Positions 62,517 through 64,000 of a stretch of 64,000 nt of DNA are shown here, piece by piece. The notes under the pieces were generated by a model, which was not told the DNA's origin, made no database searches, and saw only the letters and a program-made list of their open reading frames with translations. The position numbers and the translations under genes are program-made. The stretch is from NCBI GenBank assembly GCA_052389915.1, contig JBQTHL010000052.1:17601-81600 (forward strand). Reading direction: 5' to 3'. Each line of letters begins with the position of its first letter. Position 1 is the stretch's first letter. Origin of the DNA: Panacagrimonas sp052389915 (GTDB taxonomy: Bacteria > Pseudomonadota > Gammaproteobacteria > Nevskiales > Nevskiaceae).

Positions 62517-63995
62517 ATGAAGCAATCGCTGTCGCTGCGTCAGGGCCTGGGCCTGACGATGACCCCCGCTCTGCAACAGGCTATCCGCATGTTGCAGTTG
62601 TCGAGCCTGGATCTTCAGATGGAGATCCAGCAGGCGCTCGACTCCAACTTGATGCTCGAGGCGGATACCGACATCCAAGAAGCCGGCAACGACGCCAGCA
62701 GTGAGGTCGCGACAGACGCTCCCGCCGAGGCAGCGACCAAGACCGAGGACGCGCCGATGCTCGACGAGGTCCGGGTGGCGGAGACCATTCCCGAAGACAT
62801 GCCGGTGGATGCCGACTGGCAGGACGTGTTCGACGATCACGCGCCCGCCTCGTCTTCCGCAAGCGACGACGAGGGCTTGCAGGACTTCCTTCAGGCCAAT
62901 CTGCACAGCGCGACCAATCTTTACGAGCACCTGATGGCGCAGGCACGGGTGGCCTCGTTCGATCCGGAGGAATCGATGGTCGCTGCGCACCTGATCGACG
63001 CCATCAACTCCGACGGCTACCTAGAGGACTGGCCCGGCATCTGCGAGCGCCTGGGCGAGAATCCCGGCATTCCACAGTCTTGCCTCGATGAGATTCTGGC
63101 GAGGGTGCAGGACTTCGACCCGCCCGGCGTGTGCGCGCGCGATCTGGCCGAGTGCATGCTGCTACAGCTTCGCCAGATGCCGCGTGGCCGTCCCGGGCGC
63201 TGGGCGGCGATGGAAATCGTCGAGGCCGGCTTGCTGAATATCGCGCGGCGCGACGAGGCCGCGATCATGCGCGCCACCGGCCTGACGCCGGAGGACGTGC
63301 GGCTTGGGCTGGAGCTGATCCGGTCCTTGCAACCGCATCCGGGTCGGCCGTTCCAGGCGCACGAGTCCGACTACCTGATGCCGGACGTCATCGTCACCAA
63401 GAAGAACGGCCGCTGGCGGGTGGCGCTGAACCCCGAGCACATGCCGAAGCTGCGCATCAACGGGCGCTACCAGGGCTTCATCAAGCGCGCCGACCAGTCC
63501 AAGGACCAGCTCCAGCTCAAGCAGCACCTGCAGGAAGCGCGTTACTTCATCAACAGCCTGGAATCCCGGAACGAAACCATCCTGCGTGTGTCGCAATGCA
63601 TAGTCGAGGAACAGCGCGCGTTTCTGGAGTATGGTGAAGAAGCGATGCGCCCCTTGGTCCTGAGGGACGTTGCACAGACATTGGGGATACACGAATCAAC
63701 CGTGTCCAGAGCTACCGCCAACAAGTACATGCTGACCCCGCGCGGTCTGTTCGAGCTCAAGTATTTCTTTTCCAGCCACGTGTCCACCACCCAGGGTGGA
63801 GTGGCTTCGGCAACTGCGATTCAGGCCATGATCAAGCGCATGATCGGCGCCGAGGACGCTACCCGTCCGCTGTCCGACTCCACCCTGGCAGACCTCTTGC
63901 TGAAGGAAGGTATCCAGGTGGCGCGGCGTACCGTCGCGAAATACCGCGAGGCGCTGAACATTCCGCCGTCCCACGAACGCAAAGCCGTTGCATAG
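62517..63995 (+). CDS. rpoN: RNA polymerase sigma-54 factor
   Basis: A 492-residue RpoN. The Gln-rich activator-contact region I is MKQSLSLRQGLGLTMTPALQQAIRMLQLSSLDLQMEIQQ. An acidic region II follows (about 50-120). Core-binding and HTH segments are present, and the RpoN box ends the protein (ARRTVAKYREALNIPPS). It directs enhancer-dependent transcription. It follows lptB as in most gammaproteobacteria. After the stop the window ends with AGGAG, probably the ribosome binding site of the next gene. Confidence 0.97.
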   Translation: MKQSLSLRQGLGLTMTPALQQAIRMLQLSSLDLQMEIQQALDSNLMLEADTDIQEAGNDASSEVATDAPAEAATKTEDAPMLDEVRVAETIPEDMPVDADWQDVFDDHAPASSSASDDEGLQDFLQANLHSATNLYEHLMAQARVASFDPEESMVAAHLIDAINSDGYLEDWPGICERLGENPGIPQSCLDEILARVQDFDPPGVCARDLAECMLLQLRQMPRGRPGRWAAMEIVEAGLLNIARRDEAAIMRATGLTPEDVRLGLELIRSLQPHPGRPFQAHESDYLMPDVIVTKKNGRWRVALNPEHMPKLRINGRYQGFIKRADQSKDQLQLKQHLQEARYFINSLESRNETILRVSQCIVEEQRAFLEYGEEAMRPLVLRDVAQTLGIHESTVSRATANKYMLTPRGLFELKYFFSSHVSTTQGGVASATAIQAMIKRMIGAEDATRPLSDSTLADLLLKEGIQVARRTVAKYREALNIPPSHERKAVA

Positions 63996-64000
63996 GAGTT

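Overview
The window is high-G+C, densely coded chromosomal DNA from a Gram-negative gammaproteobacterium. Three things point to the Xanthomonadales/Nevskiales side of the class. There is a kdsD-kdsC-lptC-lptA-lptB-rpoN block, a murA-ibaG pair, and a xanthomonadin-type aryl polyene pigment locus with a XanB2-like chorismatase. The genus cannot be fixed from the sequence alone. No phage, insertion sequence, rRNA or CRISPR array was seen; the mobile-looking parts are REP-type palindromes and one MITE-like element.

Layout. 0-8.2 kb: DUF1329 and DUF1499 envelope proteins, an MFS transporter, a TetR repressor divergent from an SDR and an Old Yellow Enzyme with a two-palindrome operator between, then uvrB. 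8.3-14.7 kb: tRNA-Val(GAC), two Crp/Fnr paralogues, two L,D-transpeptidases, an orphan GAF histidine kinase, four CRP-like palindromes, and a candidate small RNA with C-rich loops and a strong terminator. 14.7-31.1 kb: a 19-gene divergent pigment locus. The left arm has 12 mostly stop/start-overlapped genes (chorismatase, acyltransferase, glycosyltransferase, LolA-like, MMPL exporter, DUF3261, FabG, deacetylase, PAP2, methyltransferase, MipA/OmpV, unknown). The right arm has 7 genes (ACP, AMP-ligase, dehydratase, acyltransferase, ketosynthase, chain-length factor, dehydratase). 31.3-34.2 kb: an ilv operon with a 19-residue Val/Leu/Ile leader peptide and attenuator ahead of acetolactate synthase and the branched-chain aminotransferase.

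34.2-46.8 kb: a CsbD-like protein, a 13-residue-repeat protein, a cold-shock protein, a luciferase-like monooxygenase, a secreted GH5 cellulase, an acyl-CoA ligase with a PHA-synthase-like protein, a prolyl oligopeptidase and stand-alone EutBC. 46.9-48.8 kb: a lower-G+C four-gene cassette of unrecognised membrane proteins, the best candidate here for an undescribed system. 49.2-64 kb: envelope biogenesis (murA, ibaG, an ABC-2 exporter, then kdsD through rpoN). It is interrupted by photolyase, Uma2, a GlxA-type regulator, a sterol desaturase, a TTC38-like protein and a sirtuin, at the place where the mla genes sit in E. coli and Pseudomonas.
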